A DNA stretch of 8,671 nucleotides from Actinomycetes bacterium (GCA_023426865.1 JAEZBT010000463.1:1-8671), one strand, 5' to 3'; positions 1 through 7,015 are shown, counted from the stretch's first letter. Numbers and translations are program-made. The notes: a model not told the origin generated them from the letters alone.

Positions 1-1110
1 GCCTGCACCTGCCTGCACCGGGTCCTCCTTGCGTGCGCGTCCCGCACCCAGGCGCCACGCGGCGACGCCCACGGCGTACGCGTCGAGCGTCGTCAGGACG
101 CCGTCGGCCTCCGCGACCACCTGCTCGGTCTCGCGCGCCACCGGCAGCGGGGCGTCCGGGTCGCCGCCCTGCGCCGCGATCATGCGGCGCCAGGCGTCCA
201 TCGCACGCCCGTCGGCCAGCGCGTCGGCCGGGTCGACGTCGTCCCGCCCCGCGCCCGCGAGCATCTCCCGGGCGAGCGCCAGGGTGAGCTCGACGACGTC
301 GGCGGGGCCGCCGCCGGCCAGCACCTCCACCGACTCGCGGACCTCGAGCGCGTTCCCCACGGTCAGGCCGAGGGGCGTGGACATGTCCGTGAGCAGCGCG
401 ACCGTGCGGACACCGGCGTCGGTGCCGAGGTCGACCATGGTGCGCGCCAGCTGGAGCGCCTGGTCCGGGTCCTTCATGAAGGCGCCGCTGCCGACCTTGA
501 CGTCGAGCACGAGCGTGCCGGTGCCCTCGGCGATCTTCTTGCTCATGATCGAGCTGGCGATGAGCGGGATCGCCTCGACCGTGCCCGTGACGTCCCGCAA
601 GGCGTAGAGCTTCCGGTCGGCCGGGGCGAGCCCTGCGCCGGCCGCGCAGATGACCGCCCCGACGTCCTCGAGCTGGGCCTTCATCTCCTCGTTGGACAGC
701 GCCGCCCGCCAGCCCGGGATCGACTCGAGCTTGTCGAGCGTCCCGCCCGTGTGCCCCAGGCCCCGCCCGGACAGCTGCGGGACCGCGACGCCGCACGCCG
801 CGACGAGCGGGGCCAGCGGCAGCGTGATCTTGTCGCCGACGCCGCCCGTCGAGTGCTTGTCCGCCGTCGGGCGCGAGAGCGCGGAGAAGTCCAGGCGCTC
901 GCCCGAGGCGATCATCGCGGCCGTCCAGCGACCGATCTCGTCGCGGCCCATGCCGTTGAGCAGGATGGCCATGGCCAGGGCGGACATCTGCTCGTCCGCG
1001 ACCACCCCACGCGTGTACGCGTCGACCACCCAGTCGATCTGCTCGGGTGACAGCCGGCCGCCGTCACGCTTCGTCCGGATGATGTCGACGGCGTCGAACC
1101 GCTCGCTCAT
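1..1110 (-). CDS. deoA: Thymidine phosphorylase / pyrimidine-nucleoside phosphorylase, C-terminus cut by window edge
   Basis: Cytosolic enzyme that reversibly cleaves thymidine or deoxyuridine with phosphate to the free base and 2-deoxyribose-1-phosphate. The visible 370 codons stay open to base 1. Family members are usually about 420-440 residues, so some 60 residues are missing. The phosphate-binding motif KHSTGGVGDK is at residues 85-94. The family signature LSGRGLGHTGGTLDKLE is at 113-129. R172, S187 and K191 align with the pyrimidine-binding Arg, Ser and Lys of the E. coli enzyme (R171, S186, K190). The segment KVGSGAFMKD is at 205-214, and the last visible residues (KEDPVQAGAG) fit the C-terminal domain. 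The ATG start is preceded by GGAGGAG (1116-1122) at 5 nt and overlaps the cdd stop as ATGA, indicating translational coupling. Some family members also accept uridine, and the sequence alone does not settle that point. No frameshift is seen. Confidence 0.95.
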   Translation of the reverse strand, partial: MSERFDAVDIIRTKRDGGRLSPEQIDWVVDAYTRGVVADEQMSALAMAILLNGMGRDEIGRWTAAMIASGERLDFSALSRPTADKHSTGGVGDKITLPLAPLVAACGVAVPQLSGRGLGHTGGTLDKLESIPGWRAALSNEEMKAQLEDVGAVICAAGAGLAPADRKLYALRDVTGTVEAIPLIASSIMSKKIAEGTGTLVLDVKVGSGAFMKDPDQALQLARTMVDLGTDAGVRTVALLTDMSTPLGLTVGNALEVRESVEVLAGGGPADVVELTLALAREMLAGAGRDDVDPADALADGRAMDAWRRMIAAQGGDPDAPLPVARETEQVVAEADGVLTTLDAYAVGVAAWRLGAGRARKEDPVQAGAG

Positions 1111-1505
1111 GCGCGCTCCTCCAGGTCCGCGGGTCCGAAGGCGTCCGGCAGCACCTCCCGCATGCTCCGGACGCCACTGACGGTCTCCAGCAGCAGGTCG
1201 GGGCCGCCGTGCTCGTAGAGCAACTGGCGGCACCGCCCGCAGGGCATCAGGACGTTCCCGTGGCCGTCGACGCAGCTGAACGCCACCAGGCGCCCGCCGC
1301 CCGACGCCGCGAGCGAGCTCACGAGCCCGCACTCCGCGCAGAGGGTCACCCCGTACGACGCGTTCTCGACGTTGCAGCCGACGACGACGCGGCCGTCGGC
1401 CACGAGCGCCGCTGCGCCCACCGGGAAGTGCGAGTACGGCACGTACGCGTGCGTCATGACCTCCCGCGCGGCGGACCGCAACGCTTCCCAGTCCACCTCG
1501 GGCAC
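1107..1505 (-). CDS. cdd: Cytidine deaminase, zinc-dependent, small tetrameric type
   Basis: Hydrolytically deaminates cytidine and deoxycytidine to uridine and deoxyuridine in the cytosol, feeding the phosphorylase next door. From the GTG at 1505 the protein is 132 residues, a typical length for the homotetrameric class. The zinc ligands are visible: C56 in the CAE motif (56-58, with E58 as the proton shuttle) and C89 and C92 in PCGRC. The substrate-binding segment NVENASYG lies just before them at 45-52. I chose GTG 1505 because a full Shine-Dalgarno GAAGGAG (1511-1517) sits 5 nt upstream and the resulting N-terminus (MPEVDWEAL) fits the family. The in-frame ATG at 1523 adds six residues but has no ribosome-binding site. 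The stop overlaps the deoA start as ATGA. The upstream permease ends 44 nt away with no visible terminator between, so it is probably cotranscribed. Confidence 0.95.
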   Translation of the reverse strand: MPEVDWEALRSAAREVMTHAYVPYSHFPVGAAALVADGRVVVGCNVENASYGVTLCAECGLVSSLAASGGGRLVAFSCVDGHGNVLMPCGRCRQLLYEHGGPDLLLETVSGVRSMREVLPDAFGPADLEERA

Positions 1506-1510
1506 GTCCA

Positions 1511-1517
1511 CTCCTTC
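1511..1517 (-). promoter_or_regulatory. Ribosome-binding site that decides the cdd start
   Basis: On the minus strand this reads GAAGGAG, a near-complete anti-SD match, 5 nt before the GTG at 1505. It lies inside the six-codon extension that would exist if translation began at the ATG at 1523. It therefore argues for GTG 1505 as the true start. Confidence 0.6.
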
Positions 1518-1549
1518 GTCCATGGGCGCGGTCGGGACCACGCCCTGCG

Positions 1550-2845
1550 TCACTCCTTCACGTAGGGCTGGCCGTCGGCGGCCGGCGCGCGGGACTTGCC
1601 CACGAGGCCGGCGACCGCGAAGAGCGTCACGACGTACGGGAGCATGAGCATGAACTGGCTCGGCACGGGCGCCCCGACGATGCTGAGCATGTCCTCGAGG
1701 TTCGACGCGAAGCCGAACAGCAGCGCCGCGAGCGCGGCCCGGACCGGGTCCCACTTGCCGAAGATCACGGCGGCCAGGGCGATGAAGCCCGCGCCCGCCG
1801 TCATCTCCTTACCGAAGGAGGACACCGACACGACCGTGTAGAAGGCGCCGCCAAGGCCGACTACTCCGCCGGCGATGAGGACGGCGCGGTACCGCGTGCG
1901 CTCGACCTTGATGCCCACGGTGTCGGCGGCCTTGGGGTGCTCACCGACGGACCGCAGGCGCAGGCCCCACCGGGTGCGGTACAGCGCGAACCAGACGATC
2001 GGCACCGCGATGTACGCGAGGTACACGAGCACCGACTGCCGGAACAGCGCCGGGCCGAGGATCGGGATCTCGGACAGGCCGGGGATCGCGATCGGCGTGA
2101 AGCGCTCGGTGTCGTTGAGCCGCTCGCCGTTGGGCACGAGCACCTCGGAGTAGAAGAAGCTCGTCAGGCCGACGACCAGCACGTTGAGGACCACACCGAC
2201 GATGACCTGGTCGACCTTGTACGTGATGGTGAACAGACCCAGCACGAGGGCGACGGTGACGCCGGCGAGGACCGCCGCCACCAGGCCCGCCACCGGGCTG
2301 TCCGTGAGCGAACCGGTGATCGCCGCGGCGAAGGCACCGAGCAGCAGCTGCGCCTCGATCGCGATGTTCACGACGCCCGCACGCTCGCCGATGACGCCGC
2401 CGAGCGCGCCGAAGAGGATCGGCACCGAGAGCAGCACGGCACCGCCGACGAGTCGCACCACGGGGAAGTCCTGCGCGCTGCCCGCGCCGGCCCACGAGAG
2501 GAACGCGAAGAGCAGGACCACGCCGAAGACGAGGGACAGCCACGCGGGCACCTTGCGCTGCGCCCGGACGAGCAGCCACGCGCCGACGGTCGCCGCGGCC
2601 GCGACGGCGAGGCAGACCCAGGCCACGGCCATGCCGGGCAGGGCGAGGTCCGGCAGCCGGAGGGCGTCGCCCTCGGCGCCGAGCCGGTACTGCACGTCGC
2701 CCTCGCGCGGCTGGGCCAGCAGGAGGAGCGCCATCAGCGCGGTCACGGCCGTGAAGGCGATCGCGCCCTTCTTGCTGACGACGACGACGTGACGCAGGGC
2801 GCCCGAGACGGACTCGGACGACGGGGTCGCGACAGCGGTGCTCAT
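1550..2845 (-). CDS. Nucleoside ABC transporter permease (BPD_transp_2 family, NupQ/YufQ-like)
   Basis: One of the two integral-membrane subunits that form the import channel with the adjacent permease and ATPase. The protein has 431 residues, well above the roughly 310-320 of Bacillus NupQ-type subunits. The excess is an N-terminal block of about 120 residues with three likely membrane segments (about 28-45, 69-93, 102-120). The conserved core follows with about eight hydrophobic segments between 132 and 415. Family motifs in the core are GERAGVVNIAIEAQLLLGAF (152-171), VDQVIVGVVLN (211-221), the cytoplasmic coupling-loop motif SVGEHPKAADTVGI (299-312), and AGAGFIALAAVIFGKWDP (350-367). ATG 2845 overlaps the stop of the preceding permease as ATGA, with GGAAGG about 10 nt upstream. 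The last gene of the transporter block, it is followed after a short gap by cdd. Nucleoside specificity is inferred from the family and the linked salvage enzymes. Confidence 0.9.
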   Translation of the reverse strand: MSTAVATPSSESVSGALRHVVVVSKKGAIAFTAVTALMALLLLAQPREGDVQYRLGAEGDALRLPDLALPGMAVAWVCLAVAAAATVGAWLLVRAQRKVPAWLSLVFGVVLLFAFLSWAGAGSAQDFPVVRLVGGAVLLSVPILFGALGGVIGERAGVVNIAIEAQLLLGAFAAAITGSLTDSPVAGLVAAVLAGVTVALVLGLFTITYKVDQVIVGVVLNVLVVGLTSFFYSEVLVPNGERLNDTERFTPIAIPGLSEIPILGPALFRQSVLVYLAYIAVPIVWFALYRTRWGLRLRSVGEHPKAADTVGIKVERTRYRAVLIAGGVVGLGGAFYTVVSVSSFGKEMTAGAGFIALAAVIFGKWDPVRAALAALLFGFASNLEDMLSIVGAPVPSQFMLMLPYVVTLFAVAGLVGKSRAPAADGQPYVKE

Positions 2846-4206
2846 GCCGTCACCGCCTTCCGGTCAGCGGGGACTCGTCGGGCCGGCTTGCCGCCCTTGC
2901 GACCACGGCGGTCGGGCTGCGGCAGACGGAACACCGCCCGCACGAGCGGCGGGGCCGCGATGAACAGCACGATGAGCGACTGGACGACGAGCACGATCTC
3001 GATCGGCACGTTCTCCGACGCCTGCATGACCGAGCCACCGGCCTTGAACGCGCCGAACAGGATCGCGGCGAAGAGCACCCCGATCGGGTTCGAGCGGCCC
3101 AGGAGCGCCACGGTGATCGCGTCGAAGCCGATGCCGGCGTCGATGTCGGAGCTGAAGCCCGTGGTCACCGTGCCGAGGACCTGCGTGGTGCCCGCGAGGC
3201 CGACCAGGCCACCGGCGACGAGCATCACCGAGACGGTGGTGCGCCGGACGTCGATGCCGGCGACGCGCGCCGCGGCCGGGTTCTCGCCGACGGCGCGGTA
3301 CGCGAAGCCGACCCGCGACCGGTTCAGCAGCCACCACACGAAGGCGACCGCGACGAGGGCGAAGATCAGGCCCCAGTGGGTGTTGTACCCGCTGCCGAAC
3401 AGGTCGGGCATGATCGCGCCGTCGTTCATGGCCGGCGTCTTCGGGTTCGCCGAGCCCGGGGCCTGCAGCAGGCCGGGGGTCGCCAGGAGGTAGCTGAGCA
3501 GGTAGAAGGCGATCCAGTTGAGCATGATCGTCGTGATGACCTCGTGCGCCCCGGTCACCGCCTTGAGCAGGCCCGCGATGCCCGCCCAGAGCGCACCGGC
3601 CGCGATGCCGGCCGCCATCGCGACGAGCAGGTGGATCGGGAACGGCAGGTCGATGCCGAAGCCGACCCAACCGGCCGCCGACGCGGCGACGAGCATCTGC
3701 CCCTGGCCACCGATGTTGAACAGGCCGGCGCGGAACGCGAGCGCCACGCCCAGGCCCGCGCCGATGAGCGGCGTGGCCAGGTTCAGCGAGTTCGTCAGGG
3801 GCCGGATCGCCTGGGCGAAGCCGTCGGCCTCGAAGTTCCAGACGGCGCCCCGGAAGAGCGCGGCATAGGCGTTGCCGACGGCGGTGCCGATCGCGGCGAA
3901 CGTGTCCCCGGGCCGGGAGAAGAAGTACCCCGAGGCCTCCTGCACGCCATGGTCCGTGGACGCGATCATGATCGAGCCGGCGAGGATGGCGAGGATGACG
4001 GCGCCGAGCGACACGGCCCAGCCACCCGAGACGATGCGCGCGAACGCGTCGCGCCAGCGGCCGTCGTCGCCGTCCGCGGGGGCGGTCACGGTGATCTCCG
4101 AGTCCTTGTCGGACTGGGCGACGGCCTGACGGGCACCGCCGTCGTCCTCGCCCACGTGCTGCGGACGGGCGACCTCGCCGCCGCCGAGCTGACGGTCGTC
4201 GCTCAT
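2842..4206 (-). CDS. Nucleoside ABC transporter permease (BPD_transp_2 family, NupP/YufP-like)
   Basis: First of two permease subunits of the nucleoside importer. The protein has 454 residues. A hydrophilic, Asp/Glu/Gly-rich cytoplasmic N-terminus (about 1-58) precedes a first membrane segment at 60-82. About eight or nine further hydrophobic segments follow, up to about residue 420, and then a basic Arg/Lys-rich tail of about 30 residues. Family motifs are FNIGGQGQM (163-171), GAHEVITTIMLNWIA (219-233), the coupling-loop motif VGENPAAARVAGI (306-318) that should dock to the ATPase, and GIGFDAITVALLGRSNPIGV (358-377). ATG 4206 overlaps the ATPase stop as ATGA and has GGGGAG 6 nt upstream. Its own stop overlaps the next permease in the same way, so the three products are likely made in coupled amounts. 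The substrate is inferred from context and from the nupNOPQ-type gene order. Confidence 0.92.
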   Translation of the reverse strand: MSDDRQLGGGEVARPQHVGEDDGGARQAVAQSDKDSEITVTAPADGDDGRWRDAFARIVSGGWAVSLGAVILAILAGSIMIASTDHGVQEASGYFFSRPGDTFAAIGTAVGNAYAALFRGAVWNFEADGFAQAIRPLTNSLNLATPLIGAGLGVALAFRAGLFNIGGQGQMLVAASAAGWVGFGIDLPFPIHLLVAMAAGIAAGALWAGIAGLLKAVTGAHEVITTIMLNWIAFYLLSYLLATPGLLQAPGSANPKTPAMNDGAIMPDLFGSGYNTHWGLIFALVAVAFVWWLLNRSRVGFAYRAVGENPAAARVAGIDVRRTTVSVMLVAGGLVGLAGTTQVLGTVTTGFSSDIDAGIGFDAITVALLGRSNPIGVLFAAILFGAFKAGGSVMQASENVPIEIVLVVQSLIVLFIAAPPLVRAVFRLPQPDRRGRKGGKPARRVPADRKAVTA

Positions 4207-5720
4207 GCCGCACTCCCCTCGGCCGGGATGCCAGCCATCATCAGGCCGAGCACGTCGCGCGGGGTGTCGGCGGGCACGATGCCGACCACACGCCCGCGGT
4301 ACATGACGAGGATCCGGTCACCCAGGGCGACCGCCTCGTCGAGCTCGGTGGACACCACGACGACGGGGACCCCCGCGTCACGCGTGGCGACGATCCGCTT
4401 GTGGATGAACTCGATCGAGCCGACGTCGACGCCGCGCGTCGGCTGGGCGGCCACGAGGAGGCGCAGGTCGCGCGAGAGCTCCCGCGCCACGACGACCTTC
4501 TGCTGGTTACCGCCGGAGAGCCGCCCGACCGGCTCGTCGATGCCCTGGGTGCGGATGTCGAACTCGGCCACGGACGTCGTGGCGAACTCGTCCCGCAGCC
4601 CGAGCTGCAGCACCCCTCGGCGCACGAACGGCGGCGCATTGGTCCGGTTCAGGATGAGGTTCTCGGCGACGCTGAACGCCCCGACCAGGCCGTCGGTGCT
4701 GCGGTCCTCGGGGATGAACCCGACGCCCTGGTCGAGGATGCCGCGGACGGACTTGCCGACCAGCTCGGTGCCGTCGAGCGTGATGCTGCCGGTCACGGAT
4801 CCGGTGGTGAGCCCGACGAGCGCCTCGGTGAGCTCGGTCTGGCCGTTGCCCTGGACACCGGCGACGACGAGGACCTCGCCCCCGCGCACGGTGAAGCTCA
4901 CGTCGTCCACCAGGACGGTGCCACGCGGGTCGGTGACCTCGAGGCCCTTGACCCCCAGGACGGACTCCGCGTACGTGGGCTCACCCTTCTGGACGGTCAG
5001 CTCGACCGCGCGGCCGACCATCATGGCCGCGAGCTCGGCGTCGGTCGACGTGGGCACGGCCTCGCCGACGACCTTGCCGCGGCGGATGACCGTGATCCGG
5101 TCCGCGACCTCGCGGACCTCGCGCAGCTTGTGCGTGATGAAGACGATGGCGGCGCCGGACTCCTTGAGCTGGCGCATGATGCCCATGAGCTCGTCGGTCT
5201 CCTGCGGCGTCAGGACCGCGGTGGGCTCGTCGAAGATGAGCACCTTCGCGTCGCGCGACAGGGCCTTGATGATCTCGATGCGCTGCTGGACGCCGACCGG
5301 GAGGTCCTCGACGACCGCGTCGGGGTCGACGTGGAACCCGAACTGCGAGGCGATCTCGCGGACCTTCTCGCGTGCGGCGTCGATGTCGAGGCGGCCGCCC
5401 GAACGGGTCTGCTCGTGGCCGAGCATGACGTTCTCGGCGACCGTGAAGACGGGGACGAGCATGAAGTGCTGGTGCACCATGCCGATGCCGGCGGCCATAG
5501 CGTCGCCCGGACCCCGGAAGCGCTGCACGACGTCGTCGAGGAGCACGTCGCCCTCGTCGGCCGTGTACAGGCCGTACAGGACGTTCATCAGGGTGGACTT
5601 GCCGGCGCCGTTCTCCCCGAGGAGACAGTGGATCTCGCCCGGCTCCACCGTGATGGAGATGTGGTCGTTGGCGACCAGGGATCCGAAGCGCTTGGTGATG
5701 TCTCGGAGCTCGAGCTTCAT
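4203..5720 (-). CDS. Nucleoside ABC transporter ATP-binding protein, tandem NBD (NupO/YufO-like)
   Basis: Cytosolic ATPase that powers the importer. It has 505 residues with two fused nucleotide-binding domains, the RbsA/YufO architecture. NBD1 (about 1-240) has Walker A GENGAGKST (35-43), a Q-loop Gln at 84 in MVHQHFML, Walker B LIFDEPTAVL (161-170, Glu165) and H-loop His197, but a variant signature LPVGVQQR (140-147). NBD2 (about 255-495) has a consensus signature LSGGNQQK (401-408), but its Walker A is GVQGNGQTEL (288-297) without the Lys. Its Walker B ends in AAQPTRG (424-430) without the catalytic Glu, and STELDE (457-462) replaces the H-loop His. Such asymmetry is normal for this subfamily and predicts one competent ATP site, NBD1 Walker motifs with the NBD2 signature. 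ATG 5720 is chosen because MKLELRDITKRFG is the usual family N-terminus. An AAGGA lies 10 nt upstream. An in-frame extension to 5810 is low-complexity and not family-like. Confidence 0.95.
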   Translation of the reverse strand: MKLELRDITKRFGSLVANDHISITVEPGEIHCLLGENGAGKSTLMNVLYGLYTADEGDVLLDDVVQRFRGPGDAMAAGIGMVHQHFMLVPVFTVAENVMLGHEQTRSGGRLDIDAAREKVREIASQFGFHVDPDAVVEDLPVGVQQRIEIIKALSRDAKVLIFDEPTAVLTPQETDELMGIMRQLKESGAAIVFITHKLREVREVADRITVIRRGKVVGEAVPTSTDAELAAMMVGRAVELTVQKGEPTYAESVLGVKGLEVTDPRGTVLVDDVSFTVRGGEVLVVAGVQGNGQTELTEALVGLTTGSVTGSITLDGTELVGKSVRGILDQGVGFIPEDRSTDGLVGAFSVAENLILNRTNAPPFVRRGVLQLGLRDEFATTSVAEFDIRTQGIDEPVGRLSGGNQQKVVVARELSRDLRLLVAAQPTRGVDVGSIEFIHKRIVATRDAGVPVVVVSTELDEAVALGDRILVMYRGRVVGIVPADTPRDVLGLMMAGIPAEGSAA

Positions 5721-5891
5721 CGCACGATCATCCTTGGGGCAGGTGGGACGGGGGAAGAGCGCCGTGCCGCGCCTTCTCGCCGCGGGGGGGCGGTCCGGGC
5801 GCGGGCGCACTCGGCGGACTCAGCGGGGGCGCGCGCGTTCCCCGGGGGGGCCGGGGGGCCCCCCCGGGCAACGACGCTCACCGCGTGAGGA
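5721..5891 (-). other. Non-coding, extremely GC-rich gap between lipoprotein and ATPase genes
   Basis: This 171-bp spacer separates the binding-protein gene from the rest of the transporter, unlike the overlapping junctions downstream. It contains G or C runs of six to seven at 5784-5790, 5844-5850, 5853-5858 and 5859-5865. Two inverted repeats are listed separately. No AT-rich -10 element and no convincing reading frame were seen. The last bases on the minus strand hold the weak AAGGA ribosome-binding site of the ATPase gene (5731-5735). Confidence 0.7.
5836..5873 (-). terminator. Strong intercistronic hairpin after the lipoprotein gene (attenuator, partial terminator or mRNA-stabilising stem)
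   Basis: A perfect 10-bp inverted repeat pairs 5841-5850 with 5859-5868 around an 8-nt loop (5851-5858). It is extended past one C-C mismatch by four more pairs (5836-5839 with 5870-5873). The stem is almost all G-C, begins 18 nt after the lipoprotein stop, and has no U-tract behind it. A second small inverted repeat (CTCAC-GCG-GTGAG on the minus strand, 5877-5889) lies between the stop and this stem. The position, directly behind a binding-protein gene and ahead of the ATPase gene, is classic for a 3' stem that keeps the receptor transcript more abundant than the membrane-component transcript. That role is an inference. Confidence 0.6.
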
Positions 5892-7004
5892 TCACTGGTT
5901 GAGGTACGAGGTGACCTCGACCTCACCGGAGATGATCTGCTCCTGCAGGGCCTCGACCTCGGCCCACAGGTCCGCGTCCACCTTGCCCTCGAAGTTGTGC
6001 AGCGGGGCGATGCCGACGCCGCCGTTCTCGAGGGTGCCGACGTACGCCTCGTAGTCCACGGTCCCGCCACCGGCGGCCATGATCGTGTCGTACACCGAGA
6101 CGTCCATCTTCTTGAGGATGGAGGTCAGGACGATGTCCTGGGTGCTCGGGTCGGTCTCGTAGAAGTCGGCGTCCACACCGATCAGCGCGATCTCACGACC
6201 GGAGTCGGCGATGGCGTCCATCGCGGACTGGTAGATCGGGCCGCCCACCGGGAGCAGGACGTCGACGCCCTGGTCGATGATGCCGGCCGCGACGCCCTTG
6301 GCCGTGTCGTTGGCGGCGAAGCCACCGGTGAAGGAGCCCTGGTCGCCACCCTGGTAGCCGATGACCTGGACGGACGTGCCCTTGACCTCGTTGTAGTACT
6401 CGACGCCCTGCTTGAAGCCGTCCATGAAGATCGTGACGGTCGGGTACGGCTGGCCGCCGAAGGTGCCGACCTTGCCGGCCTCCGAGTACCCCGCGGCGAG
6501 GTAGCCGGCGAGGAACGCGGCCTGCGCCGTGTCGTAGAGCAGCGGCTTGACGTTGTCGGCGTCCTTCGTGCCGTCGAAGTCGTTGTCCGCGGCGTCGTCG
6601 ACGAGGACGTACTGGATGTCGGGGTTGGCCGTGGCCGACTCGACGGTGGCCGCCGACAGGGCGAAGCCGACGGACACGATCGTGTTGCAGCCCTCGGAGA
6701 CGAGCGACTCGAGGTTGCCCTGGAAGTCGGTCTCGGAGTCGGACTGGACCTCGGCGAACTCGGCGCCGAGCTCGTCAGTGGCCTGCTTGGCGCCCTCGTA
6801 GCTCAGCTGGTTGAAGCTCCTGTCGTCGAAGCCACCGGCGTCGGAGACGATGCACGCCTTGTAGTCGATCGTCTCTTCTGCAGTGGTCTCCTCGGCACCG
6901 GGCTCGGTGGTCTCCTCGGGCTCGTCCTCGGGGGCCGTGCCACACGCTGCAAGAACCAGCGCCGCCGCGGTGGCGAGCACCGCTGCCCTCATCGTCTTCT
7001 TCAC
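5892..7004 (-). CDS. BMP/PnrA-family nucleoside-binding lipoprotein (ABC transporter substrate-binding protein)
   Basis: Membrane-anchored extracellular receptor that delivers nucleosides to the ABC permeases. From GTG 7004 the protein has 370 residues. Its N-terminus is MKKTMRAAVLA, with a hydrophobic h-region and lipobox LVLAAC whose Cys21 would be lipidated after cleavage by signal peptidase II. A Glu/Thr/Pro-rich flexible linker (about 24-46) follows. The BMP domain starts at about residue 47 with SDAGGFDDRSFNQLSYEGAK (54-73). It continues with KVGTFGGQPYPTVTIFMDGF (178-197), LPVGGPIYQSAMDAI (251-265), GVDADFYET (276-284) and LTSILKKMDVSVYDTI (293-308), the usual landmarks of PnrA/BmpA/NupN proteins. 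AGGAG (7011-7015) 6 nt upstream fixes the GTG start. An ATG at 7067 would put charged residues before the signal peptide and is rejected. The family binds purine nucleosides in Treponema PnrA, while lactococcal BmpA serves a broad nucleoside importer, so specificity here is open. Confidence 0.95.
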   Translation of the reverse strand: MKKTMRAAVLATAAALVLAACGTAPEDEPEETTEPGAEETTAEETIDYKACIVSDAGGFDDRSFNQLSYEGAKQATDELGAEFAEVQSDSETDFQGNLESLVSEGCNTIVSVGFALSAATVESATANPDIQYVLVDDAADNDFDGTKDADNVKPLLYDTAQAAFLAGYLAAGYSEAGKVGTFGGQPYPTVTIFMDGFKQGVEYYNEVKGTSVQVIGYQGGDQGSFTGGFAANDTAKGVAAGIIDQGVDVLLPVGGPIYQSAMDAIADSGREIALIGVDADFYETDPSTQDIVLTSILKKMDVSVYDTIMAAGGGTVDYEAYVGTLENGGVGIAPLHNFEGKVDADLWAEVEALQEQIISGEVEVTSYLNQ

Positions 7005-7010
7005 GTGCCA

Positions 7011-7015
7011 CTCCT
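7011..7015 (-). promoter_or_regulatory. Ribosome-binding site fixing the GTG start of the lipoprotein gene
   Basis: AGGAG on the minus strand, 6 nt before GTG 7004. It supports GTG over the in-frame ATG at 7067 and over the in-frame ATG four codons downstream. Confidence 0.7.

Noticed and set aside
1937..3493. Plus-strand open frame of about 520 codons opposite the two permeases
   Set aside because: Low-complexity Arg/Asp/Glu/His-rich translation, antisense to recognised membrane proteins, so a codon-bias shadow.
5717..5731. Four-codon frame ATG ATC GTG CGA TGA overlapping the ATPase start, as a possible leader peptide
   Set aside because: No ribosome-binding site at a usable distance (AAGG touches its ATG). 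Such a short overlap is likely by chance.
5721..5810. N-terminal extension of the ATPase to 5810
   Set aside because: The added 30 residues are Arg/Pro-rich and unlike the family. The ATG at 5720 gives the standard beginning of the first NBD.
3376..6054. Plus-strand open frame of about 890 codons opposite the ATPase and first permease
   Set aside because: It is antisense to clearly functional genes. Its translation is Arg/Ser/Thr/Pro-rich with no domain and arises from the GC-rich third positions of the real genes.
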